Origin: Sepiola atlantica | Lineage: Eukaryota; Mollusca; Cephalopoda; Sepiida; Sepiolidae | Length of the DNA stretch: 64,000 bases | Assembly: GCA_963556195.1 (NCBI GenBank) | Contig: OY744519.1 | Coordinates: 112,807,581 to 112,871,580, forward strand | Direction: 5' to 3' | Part shown: positions 31,192 to 42,161 of the stretch, in pieces | Layout: the number at the start of each line of letters is the position of its first letter | How positions within the stretch are numbered: position 1 is the first letter of the stretch | Made by a program: the position numbers and the translations under genes | The notes under the pieces: model-generated | What the model was told of the DNA's origin: nothing | The model's database searches: none | Seen by the model: only the letters and a program-made list of their open reading frames with translations

Positions 31192-31255
31192 CATATGTGC
31201 ATACATGTTTCAGCTGCGATTTTATTCCAAATTCAACTTCTTCAGGCCATTTTTA
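31192..31255 (-). repeat. Hammerhead-like hairpin motif (minus strand)
   Basis: Minus strand: CTGAAGA, A, GTTG, a 17-nt A/T-rich loop, CAGC, then TGAAACATGTATGCAC. It is the counterpart of the plus-strand motif at 55.09 kb, where the stem reads GCTG/CAGC. Confidence 0.6.
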
Positions 31256-31399
31256 AAACTGAACTAAGACTGATAAAGAAAATGACATTCTTGCATATCG
31301 TTTTGGTTGAAGGGAATCGAGAGGGAATATATATCCGCTTAGATTCAGTTACTTATTCATATACTCACACATCCCCTGTATTCGTTTGTATATACCAAA

Positions 31400-32060
31400 A
31401 TCTATTTCACGATTTGGGAGTAAGAGAAAGCGAAATTAGTCGCGCCGAACCACGACAGGAAAACGCAACAACCGAAAAAAAGCATTTGTGCAAAATTGCT
31501 GCATATTGGAAACTGTTGAATCGTCTGGCACCGATACGGGCGTCGACGAACGAGATAGCCGAAGTGTACTAAGTCGATAAGAACTTTTCTTGGCTTTTCC
31601 CGCACCCACTAGCGACATTCCGACGACAACAATCCACAACTGCTCAAGGACTTGAGCGTGTATTACTAACTTGAAAACTGTGAGTCAATACCCCTCTTTC
31701 TCTCAAGCTGAGTTTTTTTTGTATTGTATATATATCTTCACTTGGTCTAGTTTAGTATCCGTTAAGACCCCATCCTGTACTATTTTTGTTTTGTTTTTAT
31801 ATCTGTTCTCTACTTATACATTTTATAAATAAATTCTGTTATTTGTAACTTCTTAACTTGTGTTGGTCTTCCGTTCTTTCACGAAGTGCTTGTCGACTGT
31901 CTCTTCATCTTTACAGGTGCCATGAAAAAGAGTCCTATTCCTCCTTTTGTTCGGTGTATATACATATTTGAACCTGAGGACCTAAATCTTTTCTTTTCTT
32001 CTTCTGTTGCATGACTGTCTTATCGTTCTTAATGAGGCGCGATTGTAACAATATGATGTT
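31400..32060 (+). repeat. LTR-like repeat, copy 1
   Basis: About 560-650 bp that recur at 36.4-37.07 kb in the same orientation: GCTGCATATTGGAAACT, AACGAGATAGCC, GATAAGAACTTTTCTTGGCTT, CCGTTAAGACCCCATCCTG, TTATAAATAAA, TTTGAACCTGAGGACCTAAA, ending CGATTGTAACA. AATAAA signals and a TAACA end are LTR-like, but I cannot fix the 5' end or a target duplication. No RT lies between the two copies, so they may be independent insertions. Confidence 0.65.
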
Positions 32061-32265
32061 AGTTGAGATCAATATAATTTGAACATTGTTCCAAGAATTC
32101 AAAACCAAACCATATATATATATATATACAAGACGTATATGTGACCTATTGAGTCACATCTACTACCACTATTCTAATTGGAATGCATTCAAAAATTCAT
32201 AAACTGTGACATATCTTTCAGGACATTCTCCTTGCATGACTACAAATAAAGTCTATTTACTTCTC

Positions 32266-32297
<32 letters not shown>

Positions 32298-32831
32298 TAT
32301 AGAAATATTCTTCTTCTTTATTATTCTTTTATAGAAATAAATCGACATTACATAAGTGTTTGTGGTGTGTACAACACACGTATGTAACTTAGTTGGTCAT
32401 GCCAAGAAAAGAGAGTCACTCTTACTCTGAATTCTCGTAGAGAAATAAGGAAATATTAGAAAGTGGTTGAATAAACATATAGTGAGAGGGGCGAAAGAAA
32501 TACATAGATAGCTAAGGGAGGGTTTAGTGACTTGTTCAGTTAATTATAAATTACGGCTAATTAAGATAATTAAAACAGAATTTTCTTTTCAAACATAACT
32601 CAGTCCCAGAACTAAGGTATATTTTAGCATGTATTTTGCGCTATTAAAGTATATAGGAAAAAAGCCTGATGGAAACAGATATTGATGAACTCACATTTCG
32701 TATAATAATAGATATAGATATTCAAGCACACATGTAAGTCAAAAGGATAACACTACTCTTGTATATTTTGCTTAACTTTTCTAATGATTAGAATCTTCAA
32801 TCTTGGCTGAATGAATAGAGAAACGTAAAAC
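32061..32831. other. No gene recognised
   Basis: Contains short AT and ATT arrays (32,112-32,128; 32,272-32,298) and otherwise nothing recognised. Confidence 0.5.
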
Positions 32832-33375
32832 ATTTGTGTTATATTTTTAATCCATTCCCATACTTTTGACTTCTATTAGTCATTTGATGACATCCTAAGC
32901 GGCTTGCATTTCATCCCACAATTTGTGTTATATTTTTAATCCATTCCCATACTTTTGACTTCTATTAGTCATTTGATGACATCCTAAGCGGCTTGCATTT
33001 CATCCCACAATTTGTGTTATATTTTTAATCCATTTCCATACTTTTGACTTCTATTAGTCATTTGATGACATCCTAAGCAGCTTGCATTTCATCCCACAAT
33101 TTGTGTTATATTTTTAATCCATTCCCATACTTTTGACTTCTATTAGTCATTTGATGACATCCTAAGCGGCTTGCATTTCATCCCACAATTTGTGTTATAT
33201 TTTTAATCCATTCCCATACTTTTGACTTCTATTAGTCATTTGATGACATCCTAAGCGGCTTGCATTTCATCCCACAATTTGTGTTATATTTTTAATCCAT
33301 TCCCATACTTTTGACTTCTATTAGTCATTTGATGACATCCTAAGCGGCTTGCATTTCATCCCACAATTTGTGCAT
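32832..33375. repeat. 89-bp satellite, six near-identical copies
   Basis: Units start ATTTGTGTTATATTTTTAAT at 32,832, 32,921, 33,010, 33,099, 33,188 and 33,277, exactly 89 bp apart, and end with TTGCATTTCATCCCACA. A partial seventh begins at 33,366. Copies are identical except for two changes in the third (CATTTCCAT and AAGCAGCTT). Such homogeneity implies recent expansion. Confidence 0.97.
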
Positions 33376-34230
33376 GTGATATTACTATTCAGAGGTGTTG
33401 TGGGGCATATATATACTTTTGAAATGTCTAGTGAGTCCATTATCTGATATAAAAATACTTACATTGAATATTGTATTGATGACTAGTGCTGGGGTTTTCA
33501 TGACACCTGATGTTGTTTGCCAATCCAGTCGGATAGTATAATTACTCTTTCTTCTACTCATTGATATACTTTTTCTTTGAGAAACTTTCTCCAGGATTAC
33601 ATTACCGTTTTAATTTGCTTGTCTCTAATTTTAATGGGCATTTTAATTACAAATTCAATATATATTGTGTTGCTATCATCAGTTTTTCTCAAATAAATAA
33701 TAAAACGCATTTTGGTTGGTTTGAAGTTTTTATTAATTGAAGTAGGTAGAAGTTGTTTAAAGTTTTTTGTTTTGGAAGCAGAAAATCAAGGAATGAACAC
33801 AGGAAGAAGATTCTGTGATAATGATGAAAAAGAAATCATCTCATAAATACATTTACCATTAATATAAAACAAGATGATATTGGTTCATAAGCATGAAAAA
33901 TACATTAAGAAAGAACTGTATTTATAAAATATACAAAGACGAAAATAGTTCAATACTGTTATCTTTATTTCAGTCATTTTTAACTGAAACGGAAAATCAT
34001 AAGATAAAAGGCCGAAAAGTGTTTATGTCTTGCCATCTCATGAATAAAGAATTGTAAGCAGAAACGGCCAAGATAAAGCAGAATTAATAATCTAAAATTC
34101 ATAATTAAAAAATATATAATATATAAAATCATTCCATTTCTTCTCCTTTATCTATATATGTGTGTTTGTGTGTGTGTTGTTATGTTATTGCAGCCACTTG
34201 CCATGAAAAGTGTCGTTTTCTTTTCTCCAC
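33376..34230. other. No gene recognised
   Basis: AT-rich non-coding sequence between the satellite and the U2-headed SINE. Confidence 0.5.
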
Positions 34231-34636
34231 TACTAAATCTGAATTTGCCTTTTGGCTAAGATCAAAGTGTAGTATCTGTTCCGATGGATACTGCACCCCA
34301 TACTGGTATTGTCTTATCCTTCGGGGTTTGACTTACGCCGGTCAATAGGTCTGTCCTGTGCAGTTCTAGGAGGTTCACCCTCCCAGGCTTTGCCTCCCCT
34401 CTTTGGGGAGGAGTAAGTTTATTGCTTATTGCCTGAGGTGCCCCTACCGGGGAATGCCGACGGGGCTGCCCAGGCAATTTTTAAATGGCCAGAGTGCTCA
34501 CCTCTCGGGCGTTGGCTTTTCAAACCCCACTTTTCCGACCTGACCTTGGGTCACATCTTACTTGTGGGAGTAAGATAAAAATTGGCCTTGTGCCTAACTC
34601 CTGGAGAGGAGTAAATCAATACTAAATCTGAATTTG
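34231..34636 (+). mobile_element. U2 snRNA-headed chimeric SINE with perfect target duplication
   Basis: The element spans ~34,248-34,620. Its first 34 bases (CCTTTTGGCTAAGATCAAAG, then TGTAGTATCTGTTC) match the 5' region of U2 snRNA apart from one extra A. The body (GAGGTTC-like AGGAGGTTCACCCTCCCAGG, CTTTGGGGAGGAGTAAG, GCCGACGGGGCTGCCCAGGC) is not U2. The 3' tail GGCCTTGTGCCTAACTCCTG plus GAGTAAAT is shared with the tRNA-headed SINEs in this window. It is flanked by ACTAAATCTGAATTTG at 34,232-34,247 and again at 34,621-34,636, a perfect 16-bp target duplication that proves insertion by target-primed reverse transcription. A second, headless or head-diverged copy is nested in the LTR at 40.8 kb. 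Confidence 0.88.
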
Positions 34637-34810
34637 TGCTCATCTCGCATTGTCATGTGTGTTGTAATCCCAAAATTAGATTTTAATTTAAAGCATCAGA
34701 CAATGTCAGATATTATCGAGCGAAGATATATGTTTTTCTTTTAAAATATTATTTGGTTTCCCAGGTTGAGAGATAGTAGAGAAAAATAGATATCGCCGTG
34801 TGGGTATATA

Positions 34811-36100
34811 CGAGGGGCGTTCAATAAGTAATGCCCCTTCCCCACTTCCAGTTGTCTGATCTAGATGAAATTTTGCATGTGTAATGATTTATATCTGTAT
34901 AGGTTATGTTGCAAAGAACAGCTCTGAATTAATTGTGGTTTCTTATTTACAGGTGTTTGAACTGAGTCAGGTGTTAAATGGAGCCAGTTGAGTGTCGAGC
35001 AGTGATCCGGTTTTTGTATTTGAAAGGATGCACACCAAAGGAGACTTTTGATGAAATAAAAGAAACTTATTGTGATGATGCTCCATCATATGACTTTGTG
35101 AAACGCTGGCATCGTGAATTCAAACATGACCGAAAGTCTGTGGCAACAGCCCCCAAACCTGGTCGTCCCTCTTCTGCCATTGATGAGGCATCTGTCCGTC
35201 AAGTTGAGGCTGCCATTTTGGAAGATCGATGCATTACTATTCGCCAAATAGCTTAAGAGGTCAAGATTAGTACAGGATCTGTGGAAACTATCATTCATGA
35301 CGATTTGCATATGCATAAGGTGCCTGCCAGATCGATTCCCAGGTTGCTCACACCTTTCCAGAAGCAAGAGCACGTCGAGTGCTCGAGGATAGATTTGGAG
35401 ATGTGCCAAGAAGATGAGTCAAAGTTTTTATAAAAGACTGATTACACAGGATGAAACTTGGGTCCATCACTGATCCAGAGACCAAAGCCCAGTCAATGCA
35501 GTGGGAGCACTTGGACTCACCGCCTCCAAAGAAGGCAAGGGTACAGCCCTCCGTTGGCAAGGTCATGCTAACAGTCTTCTGGGACCAAGACAGAGTAGTG
35601 ATGACAGATTTCCTGGCAAAGGGTACCACAATTACAGGAGCCTATTACACTTCACTTTTGATGAAATTAAGAGAAGCTATCAAAATCACGAGGCGGGGCA
35701 AGATCAGCAAAGGTATCCTCCTCCTGCAGGACAATGCTCCGGTCTACAACTCGCATGTCACCAGATCAGAAGCACGGGCATGTGGCTATGAAATCCTCCC
35801 CCATCCCCTTACTCTCCTGACCTTGTACCCTTGACTTTCATCTCTTCTCAGCCATGAAGCTGTTTTTGAAAGGAAAGCGTTTCCCAGATGATGCAGTCTT
35901 GATTTCTGAACTTACGACGTGGTTGGAGGACCAACCTGGGGTGTTGTACAAAAACGATGTCCAGAGCTGCATCAAACGATGGGAGAAATGCATAACTCTG
36001 GGTGGTTCCTATGTAGAGAAAGACTAAAAACTGTGCCAAGTTTCATTAATCTACTGCTATGGGAAATGGGTCAGGGGCATCACTTATTGAACGCCCCTCG
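34811..36100 (+). mobile_element. Complete-length mariner element, TA target duplication
   Basis: Terminal inverted repeats: CGAGGGGCGTTCAATAAGTA at 34,811 and its near-perfect inverse ending CACTTATTGAACGCCCCTCG at 36,100, each flanked by TA. The 1290-bp length is normal for mariner. Encloses a broken transposase gene. The TIR sequence and protein resemble the mauritiana-type branch, assignment from memory. Confidence 0.92.
34978..36027 (+). pseudogene. Mariner transposase, inactivated
   Basis: Begins MEPVECRAVIRFLYLKG at 34,978 with the paired helix-turn-helix region (SYDFVKRWHREFKHDR, KPGRPSSAIDEA) and reaches a TAA at 35,254. Further parts continue in other frames: TQDETWVHH near 35,450 (first catalytic Asp), DPETKAQSMQWEHLDSP, then the second Asp in LLLQDNAPVYNSHV at ~35,728-35,770, then a frameshift in the place of the PYSPDLAPSDF block that normally holds the third Asp, and GKRFPDDAVLISELTTWLED, KRWEKCITLGGSYVEKD to a stop near 36,027. 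At least one stop and about three frameshifts, so it is non-autonomous. Confidence 0.88.
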
Positions 36101-36369
36101 TATATATACATATGTTTTTCCTTTTAAAAACTTTATTTGTTCGCCGACAAAAAGACACATATAGAATGGGGGTAGAGCGAGAGTGTATGTTTCTATTAAC
36201 CTGGCTGTCCCCTTCCCAATTTTGAGTATTAAGAATATGACTGTTGAGAAAAAAGGATTAGTAATCTCCCTATCTTTGTGGAGGTCGCGTGTACTCCGTG
36301 GCCCGTCTCCCCCACCTAACCAGACACCCAGTCCAGTGCGAACCGTTTTGCCGCCAAAGGGACAAAGAG
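36101..36369. other. Flank between mariner and LTR-like repeat copy 2
   Basis: Short non-coding stretch containing an AT-rich region (36,101-36,170) and a C/G-richer piece; nothing recognised. Confidence 0.4.
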
Positions 36370-37068
36370 GAAGAAAAAATTAAAACTGCTAAACACAAAA
36401 AATACCCCAGGTTTGGGAGCGAACTGACGTGACATTGATTGCTCCAGAAAATCACAACAGAAGAAAACACTTGGAACGAACACCGTGCAAGTCACTGCAT
36501 ATTGGAAACTTCAAAACTGTCTGGACGCCAACATAAAGAGAACGCCCAGGACGTATCCTGTTAAATACCAAAGGCATACTGAAGAACCGTCAGCTAACGA
36601 GATAGCCAAAGCGTGCTAAGTTGATAAGAACTTTTCTTGGCTTCCCCCTCTCCTGCAACCGATAGCGACACCCGACAACAACTACCCACAACTGCTCGAG
36701 GATTTGAGCTTGTCTTACGAATTTGAAAACTGTGAGTCAGACCTCTTCCTTTCTCTCAAGCTGATACGTTTTGTATTATACATATATTTTCGCTTCACCT
36801 AGTTACCTATCCGTTAAGACCCCATCCTGTATTATTGTTTTTGTACTTCATCCCTTCTTATACCCTTTTATAAATAAACATTGTCATTTTAATATCTTAA
36901 CTTGTGTCGATCTTCTGTTCTTTCATTTTTACAGGTGTTGAGAGAAAGAGTCTCATTTCCCATCTTGGTCAGTGTGTATGCATATTTGAACCTGAGGACC
37001 TAAATCTTTTCTTTTTTTTCTTCTGTTGCATGACCATCTTGTCGTTCCCAATGAGGTGTGGTCGTAAC
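36370..37068 (+). repeat. LTR-like repeat, copy 2
   Basis: Same family and orientation as 31,400-32,060. It shares CTGCATATTGGAAACT, ACGAGATAGCC, GATAAGAACTTTTCTTGGCTT, CGTTAAGACCCCATCCTGTA, TTTATAAATAAA, CTTAACTTGTGT, ATTTGAACCTGAGGACCTAA and the end GTCGTAACA. It has an extra ~50 bp (ACATAAAGAGAACGCCCAGG and on) near 36,530. Likely a solo LTR or LTR derivative; its precise ends are not fixed. Confidence 0.65.
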
Positions 37069-37345
37069 ACATGGAGATTACTTTTAAGCTCTTATAAAGA
37101 TTTAGATGAATGCCCATAGAACATGTAAGACTAACAGGGGTTTTGTTGTTAAACTATCAAGTTTCTTGGGGATTGTATGTTAATTAAATTTAAGATGATG
37201 ATTCGGCTCTGCCTTACTTTAACAACAATAAGGAAAAATAATTGCTTAAAGTTTAAAACAGTAGGGTTCTTTTTGTATAAAAGGATGAAAATAAATATTC
37301 TAAACTTTAATTATCATCACTGTTGCAAGTCACGCAATATCAATC

Positions 37346-38362
37346 ATGTCAAAAAGAAATGAAACTGATTTAAGCGACAAAGAAAAAATTGTCAAATTAA
37401 TAAAGGAAAAGTGAACAATAGAAGAAATCAGAAAACGTGTGAAACGTTCAAATAGTGTTGTAAGCCGAGTTCTCAAACTCTATAAAGAAACTGGAAGGTT
37501 AAGTAACACAAATAAACCTGGCAGACCAAGATAGACTACGGCAAAAGAGGACAGAGTTATACAACGCCTAGTGTTAAAAGACCGTTTTCTTACAGCTGGC
37601 AACATTTCTAAACAAACGGAAGGTGTCACGAATGTTTCACGACAAACTGTGTGCAGAAGGTTGCACGAAATAGGTCTTTTTGAAAGATCTCCTCGAAAAA
37701 CGCTGCTAATAAGTAAAAAAAACAAAAACAAAGCAGCTAAATTGGCGTTCGCAAAGAAGCATGTTATATGGTCAGAAATAAATTGTAAAAAAGTTTATTT
37801 CAGTGACGAATCGAAATTTAATGTATTTGGCAGTGATGGAAAACAATTTGTAAGAAGAAGAAAAGGCGAAAGTTTGGATCCTAGTTGTATAAAAAAAACT
37901 GTTAAATTTGGCGGAGATAGCGTGATGGTTTTCGGCATGATATCATGGCAGGGTATATCCCCACTTGTACGTTTAAATACTAGAGTAAATGCCACTGTAT
38001 ACAAGAATGTTTTAGAACAGTATGTTTTGCCAGTGTCGCACAATTCTGGTATCGAAAAACCTGTGTTTATGCAGGATAATGCTCCCTGCCATAAGGCAAC
38101 ACTGGTCATGAATTATCTGGCTGATCAGGAAGTAGAGGTAATGGACTGGCCTGCTCAGAATCCTGACATGAACCCTATAGAAAGGAAGACTCTAGTACAG
38201 AATGTTATGGCAAAGAATCCGGAAAACATCGAAGACTTGTGGCTGAAACTGAAAGATGAATGGGGCAAGATAACTGTGGCTCAATGTCAAGATTTAGTGA
38301 AATCCTGCAGTCGTAGATGCACAGCAGTTATTGAAAACAAAGGTGGAAGTACCAAATATTAA
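37346..38362 (+). pseudogene. Tc1-type transposase (DD34E) with two stop codons
   Basis: Reads through 338 codons from MSKRNETDLSDKEKIV with only two in-frame stops (TGA at 37,412 and TAG at 37,532) and no frameshift. Order: N-terminal HTH region (TIEEIRKRVKRSNSVVSRVL, KLYKETGR, GRPR), second HTH (RQTVCRRLHEIGLFERSPRK), then the DDE domain: first Asp in VYFSDESKFNVFGSDG, second in FMQDNAPCHKATLVMN, Glu in PAQNPDMNPIE. Between second Asp and Glu there are exactly 34 residues. All three catalytic residues are kept; the family protein is ~340 aa, so this one is full length. From 37,571 on it is open (263 aa). Confidence 0.92.
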
Positions 38363-38603
38363 ATATCTTTTGCCTTTTTAATGTGATTTAGTTAAAAATG
38401 ATATTTTGTTCCTTAATTTTGGACACCTGAAATCTGTAAAATGGTGGATAACTTTAAAAATATTATTTTAATTCATTTGAAAATCTCGATAAAAGTTCAA
38501 CTACATAATGTGTATATTCAGTGAAATTTTCACAAAAATTAATATATAATTTTGTTTAGATTCAGAAGATTTAATTTTTGTTCCTTAATTTTGGACGGTA
38601 CTG

Positions 38604-38605
<2 letters not shown>
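38363..38605 (+). mobile_element. Right end of the Tc1-type element with two transposase-site-like repeats
   Basis: GTTCCTTAATTTTGGAC occurs at ~38,408 and again at ~38,579, the second followed by GGTACTGTA and then TA-rich sequence, the expected terminus. Two direct repeats within one terminal inverted repeat is the IR/DR arrangement of some Tc1-like elements. I find no matching inverted left end in 37,070-37,346, so the left terminus has been lost. Confidence 0.75.

Positions 38606-38608
<3 letters not shown>

Positions 38609-38650
<42 letters not shown>
38609..38650. repeat. (AT)n microsatellite
   Basis: AT array of about 40 bp immediately following the Tc1 right end. Confidence 0.95.
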
Positions 38651-38651
<1 letters not shown>

Positions 38652-38654
38652 CTA

Positions 38655-39015
38655 GCCTGGAAGAATGGTGTCATGATAAACAAAAATATACTACACTGTC
38701 TCCCTATTCCCCTAAAAAGTAGGAGGTAACGCCTGGGAGAATGGTATCATGACGAACTAGCATATACTACACCACTCACCCCCAAGGGAGGAGGTAATGC
38801 CTGGGAGAATGGTCTCATAACAACAGAATATAACTACCCTACATCATCTTGAATTGAGGATAGTACATAAGCCTAAAATACTATGTTATTTACCTCCCCT
38901 TTAGGAGGTTAGGCACAAGGTCAGGTGTGGGTTTTGATAAAACTGTTTCTATGAAATGAACTGGATTCGAACCCGGCACACCCAGGTCCTCAGTCCGCGT
39001 CGTTAACCACTTAAA
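38655..39015 (-). mobile_element. tRNA-derived SINE with three short tandem units at its 3' side
   Basis: On the minus strand the head at ~39,010-38,955 contains a truncated A-box end (AGTGGTTAACGACGC) and a B box GGGTTCGAATCCAGTT, then CAAAACCCACACCTGACC and the tail TTGTGCCTAACCTCC plus GGGAGGTAAAT. On the plus strand three units beginning GCCTGG(A/G)AGAATGGT(G/A/C)TCAT start at 38,655, 38,731 and 38,799 (76 and 68 bp apart), each with AGGAGGTAAY before the next. Same family as 51.2 kb. Confidence 0.75.
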
Positions 39016-40820
39016 ATAGTATAGTACACTGAATTGAGCATTAAACGCTAGTACAGTAGTACATTAATAGAAGTAATAGTATAGTTTCGGCTTCAGACAC
39101 ACAGACATCAAATCTCCATTGGTAATAGATATAGAAATATTATTCTTTTTTATTATTATTATATAGATAGGAGTAAAGAGACTTAATATTTTGCCATCTA
39201 ATTTATATACATGTTTGTGATGTGTGCAGACACATCTAGTAAATTAGATGGCTCTGCTGAGAAAAGAGAGTCGCTCTTTCTCTAAATGCTCATTAAGAAT
39301 CAAGGAGTTAGAGGAGGCAAGAGAAATGCATCGATAGCCAAGAGAAAGAGAGAAAGAGAGAGAGAGAAATGTGTGATTTGTTTATTTATATGGTTTCGAT
39401 TTTTTGTTATTATCATTTTAATTAATTACTGGTAATATCGGCAAAACTATATTCCATATATATAAGTAAATGGCACAATCAAATCATAATCGAATAATAG
39501 CAAACAATTATTTATTTTGAACTGCTTAAAAATATAATTATGCAAATTAGATAAACAAAAGATTGTATTTGCAACTTTGCTTGACTGTAAATAGAGTATT
39601 TCAAAATAACATAGTCTATTAAATATTTAAATTAGAGTAACCTATTTTGATTATAATATAGTAGTGATAAATAAGAAAATATTTCGCATTTATTCATTTA
39701 GATATATGAAAAGTAACCCCAGAAATATATGAAAGTTGAAATCTATATTTGCTTCATGATTAAAGATAACTAATGATTAAAAATACTAAATATTAAGATT
39801 ACGTGCTGAATAATGGTTTACATTTTTTCCTTCTATTATGAATTGTGCTCATTTTTAGTAACAAGATGAACATAACACAAGGTTTAAGGAATCTCAGTAT
39901 TTCTAGAAGTATCAATTTAAGATTGTCGTGAGATACAATTGATCTGGTTTTAGTCTAATTATAGAATTATCATAAAACATCACCAGAAACTGTGGGTGCC
40001 ATCCAGTCTGTACACACAATCAGATTGTTTGCAGTCATTAAAACTTGCGATGATTCAGGTTGTGGGGTTCCACACAATTCAAGTTGGACTTTTTTTATCA
40101 GGAGATATGTTGTGCTTTATTTTAGATTTTTTGTGTATCTTGCGACCGTTGCGATTTTAGCTCATTAGTCATTTTAAATTTTGATATCATTTATTTCCTC
40201 TTTAATTGGATTCTACTACCAAAATGAAATTCTTCATGGAGACAAGCTTCATTTTCTTTTTTCAGTACACATAATATACATAAATATAACCATAGCTAAC
40301 TAAATCAGTAATCCCCACTTTAATGTTCAAAGAGTATTTCTTTAACAAAGTAAATGTATTTTTTTTTAATATACTCCTTTAATATTTGACAATATTATTA
40401 TTGATGTGATTTAAATTATTTATATGTTTCATGCTGTTTTTCTCATCTTGATCGTTGTCATGTTCGCACCCGTTTCAGCCCGTTTTCTTATAGTTGGCAA
40501 CATTCTGGTAAACTGAACCGTTGTGAAGACTACTTTCATTCTGTGTTCCATGACTTTAAAGTATTTCATCTCAACTAATTATTCTTAAGTTCCTTCACCA
40601 AAACCATTTGTTAAGAGATATCCTAGAGTGAAGGAACCTTAGAAACTGGTAATAGATATCTGGAAGGCATGGATTGTGGAATGAGAAAAGTCTATTGAAG
40701 TGGACTAGATAAAGGTTCAGTTAAGAATTCCGAAAAAGTTACCTACTATCAAAAAGTGCAATGGTCAAAACAATGTGAACACAGCAATCAAATTGAGAAC
40801 AACATCCTGAAATATGTAAG
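39016..40820. other. No gene recognised
   Basis: AT-rich; (AG)n patch at 39,346-39,366. No coding, RNA or repeat feature that I can support. Confidence 0.5.
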
Positions 40821-40824
40821 TAAT

Positions 40825-41312
40825 ATAAGTGTTGTGGACCTGTTAGGGGTCCGGAAGGAAGACACACACGGGATTAAGTGAAACAAAGTATATTTAAGAA
40901 AGTATAAATACAGCATATAAAGACAGTGCTTGAACATCTGTCTGACTGCCAGTATTAGACTGGGGTAGTTCCAAGTATTTACTTCTTTCTCACCACAGGA
41001 AGATATGGCACAAGGCCGGAAGGTGAGGAAAGTCAAGCCGGCACCCCTAAAAAAGGAGCACTCTTGCCTTTTAAAAATTGCATGGGCAGCTCCGTCGGCA
41101 TAAACTTACTCCACCCCAAAGAGGGGAAGCAGGGCCTGGGTGGGTTGACCTCCTAGGACTACCCAGGACCAATACCTCAGCCCGACAGATAAAAGAACAC
41201 CGAAATGGCCCAGTTCCTGTCGGACTGGGGTGGATCCAACACCGACAGGGATATTTATAGTCAAACGGGACAGTTCATGTAGTGTGTAAAAATAAAGAAC
41301 CATAACAATAAG
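40825..41312. mobile_element. Solo LTR with perfect 5-bp target duplication ATAAG, carrying a nested SINE
   Basis: The LTR starts TGTTGTGGACCTG at 40,830 and ends CCATAACA at 41,307, flanked by ATAAG at 40,825-40,829 and 41,308-41,312. Its total of 478 bp includes a SINE (about 40,965-41,252, minus strand); without it the LTR is about 190-200 bp, the size of those at 16.2 and 56.2 kb. It contains GTATAAATACAGC and TATTTATAGTC. The nested arrangement dates the SINE after the LTR. Confidence 0.82.
40965..41252 (-). mobile_element. SINE related to the U2-headed SINE, nested in the LTR
   Basis: Minus strand shows CAACCCACCCAGGCCCTGC, CTCTTTGGGGTGGAGTAAG, GCCGACGGAGCTGCCCATGC, AATTTTTAAAAGGCAAGAGT and a tail GGCCTTGTGCCATATCTTCC then AAGTAAAT, all matching the element at 34.2 kb (for example GCCGACGGGGCTGCCCAGGC). 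The 5' part (TCGGTGTTGGATCCACCCC) is not obviously U2, so this copy is 5' truncated or from a sister subfamily. Confidence 0.72.
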
Positions 41313-41419
41313 TAAACTCCTTCCTTCTTTATTTATGTCTCATCAATAATCGCACAATCTGAATAGAGTGAAAATGCCATTTCAGAACAAAAGTCAAATA
41401 TATCCGGCTGCAAATCTAT

Positions 41420-41422
<3 letters not shown>
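41313..41422. other. Short non-coding flank
   Basis: Nothing recognised between the LTR and the AT array. Confidence 0.4.

Positions 41423-41450
<28 letters not shown>
41423..41450. repeat. (AT)n microsatellite
   Basis: About 28 bp of AT repeats. Confidence 0.9.
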
Positions 41451-41699
41451 GCAGAATACTCGTACAACAAAATGGTAGGATGAATCAGCAGAAACATTAA
41501 TTTTCTTATTAAAAATGAAAAGAGGAGAAGATGGAAAAAAAGAAAATTGCTAAAATTGTCCTTATCGTCTTACTCTCTAAGATATATATTTTTTTGCTAA
41601 TAAACTTATTTTCTTTGTAAATTTTCCAAATAAGCTCATAGCAATATTTAATGATTACATCAGAATAAACTACATTTTCGTCAATCAGATTGATGAATC

Positions 41700-41724
41700 A
41701 AAAACTAAAAAAAATTGGATGAAA

Positions 41725-41790
<66 letters not shown>

Positions 41791-41910
41791 ACTTCCAATT
41801 ACTTTGCTTGAACTTTGAATTGTAATAAAATTTGATTTGCACCTTATTTTATTCTTTCACTTTATCTAATGTTATATATATTAATTAAAAACTAAGAAAA
41901 TTGGATGAGA

Positions 41911-41962
<52 letters not shown>
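41700..41962. repeat. Duplicated (AT)n array with shared 30-bp flank
   Basis: AT arrays at 41,729-41,787 and 41,914-41,962 are each preceded by AAACTAARAAAATTGGATGA then RAATTTATAT, so the microsatellite and its flank have been duplicated about 185 bp apart. Confidence 0.8.
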
Positions 41963-41964
<2 letters not shown>

Positions 41965-42069
41965 TAATGATGATAGAATTAACGATAAGTGAAGTATCGT
42001 AAGGTGATCTATCACAATACATTAGGATTAATGTAATTTTATGCAATTTTTTATCTTCATCTTCCTTTC

Positions 42070-42072
<3 letters not shown>

Positions 42073-42158
<86 letters not shown>
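42073..42158. repeat. Compound (AT)n(GA)n microsatellite
   Basis: An AT array passes directly into about 48 bp of GA repeats ending AAGGGGGAG. Confidence 0.95.

Positions 42159-42161
<3 letters not shown>

Noticed and set aside
32832..33375. Regular repeats as a CRISPR array
   Set aside because: Units are contiguous without unique spacers, and the genome is eukaryotic.
34978..35834. Mariner transposase as a domesticated host gene
   Set aside because: It has stops and frameshifts, and TIRs with a TA duplication frame an ordinary dead element.
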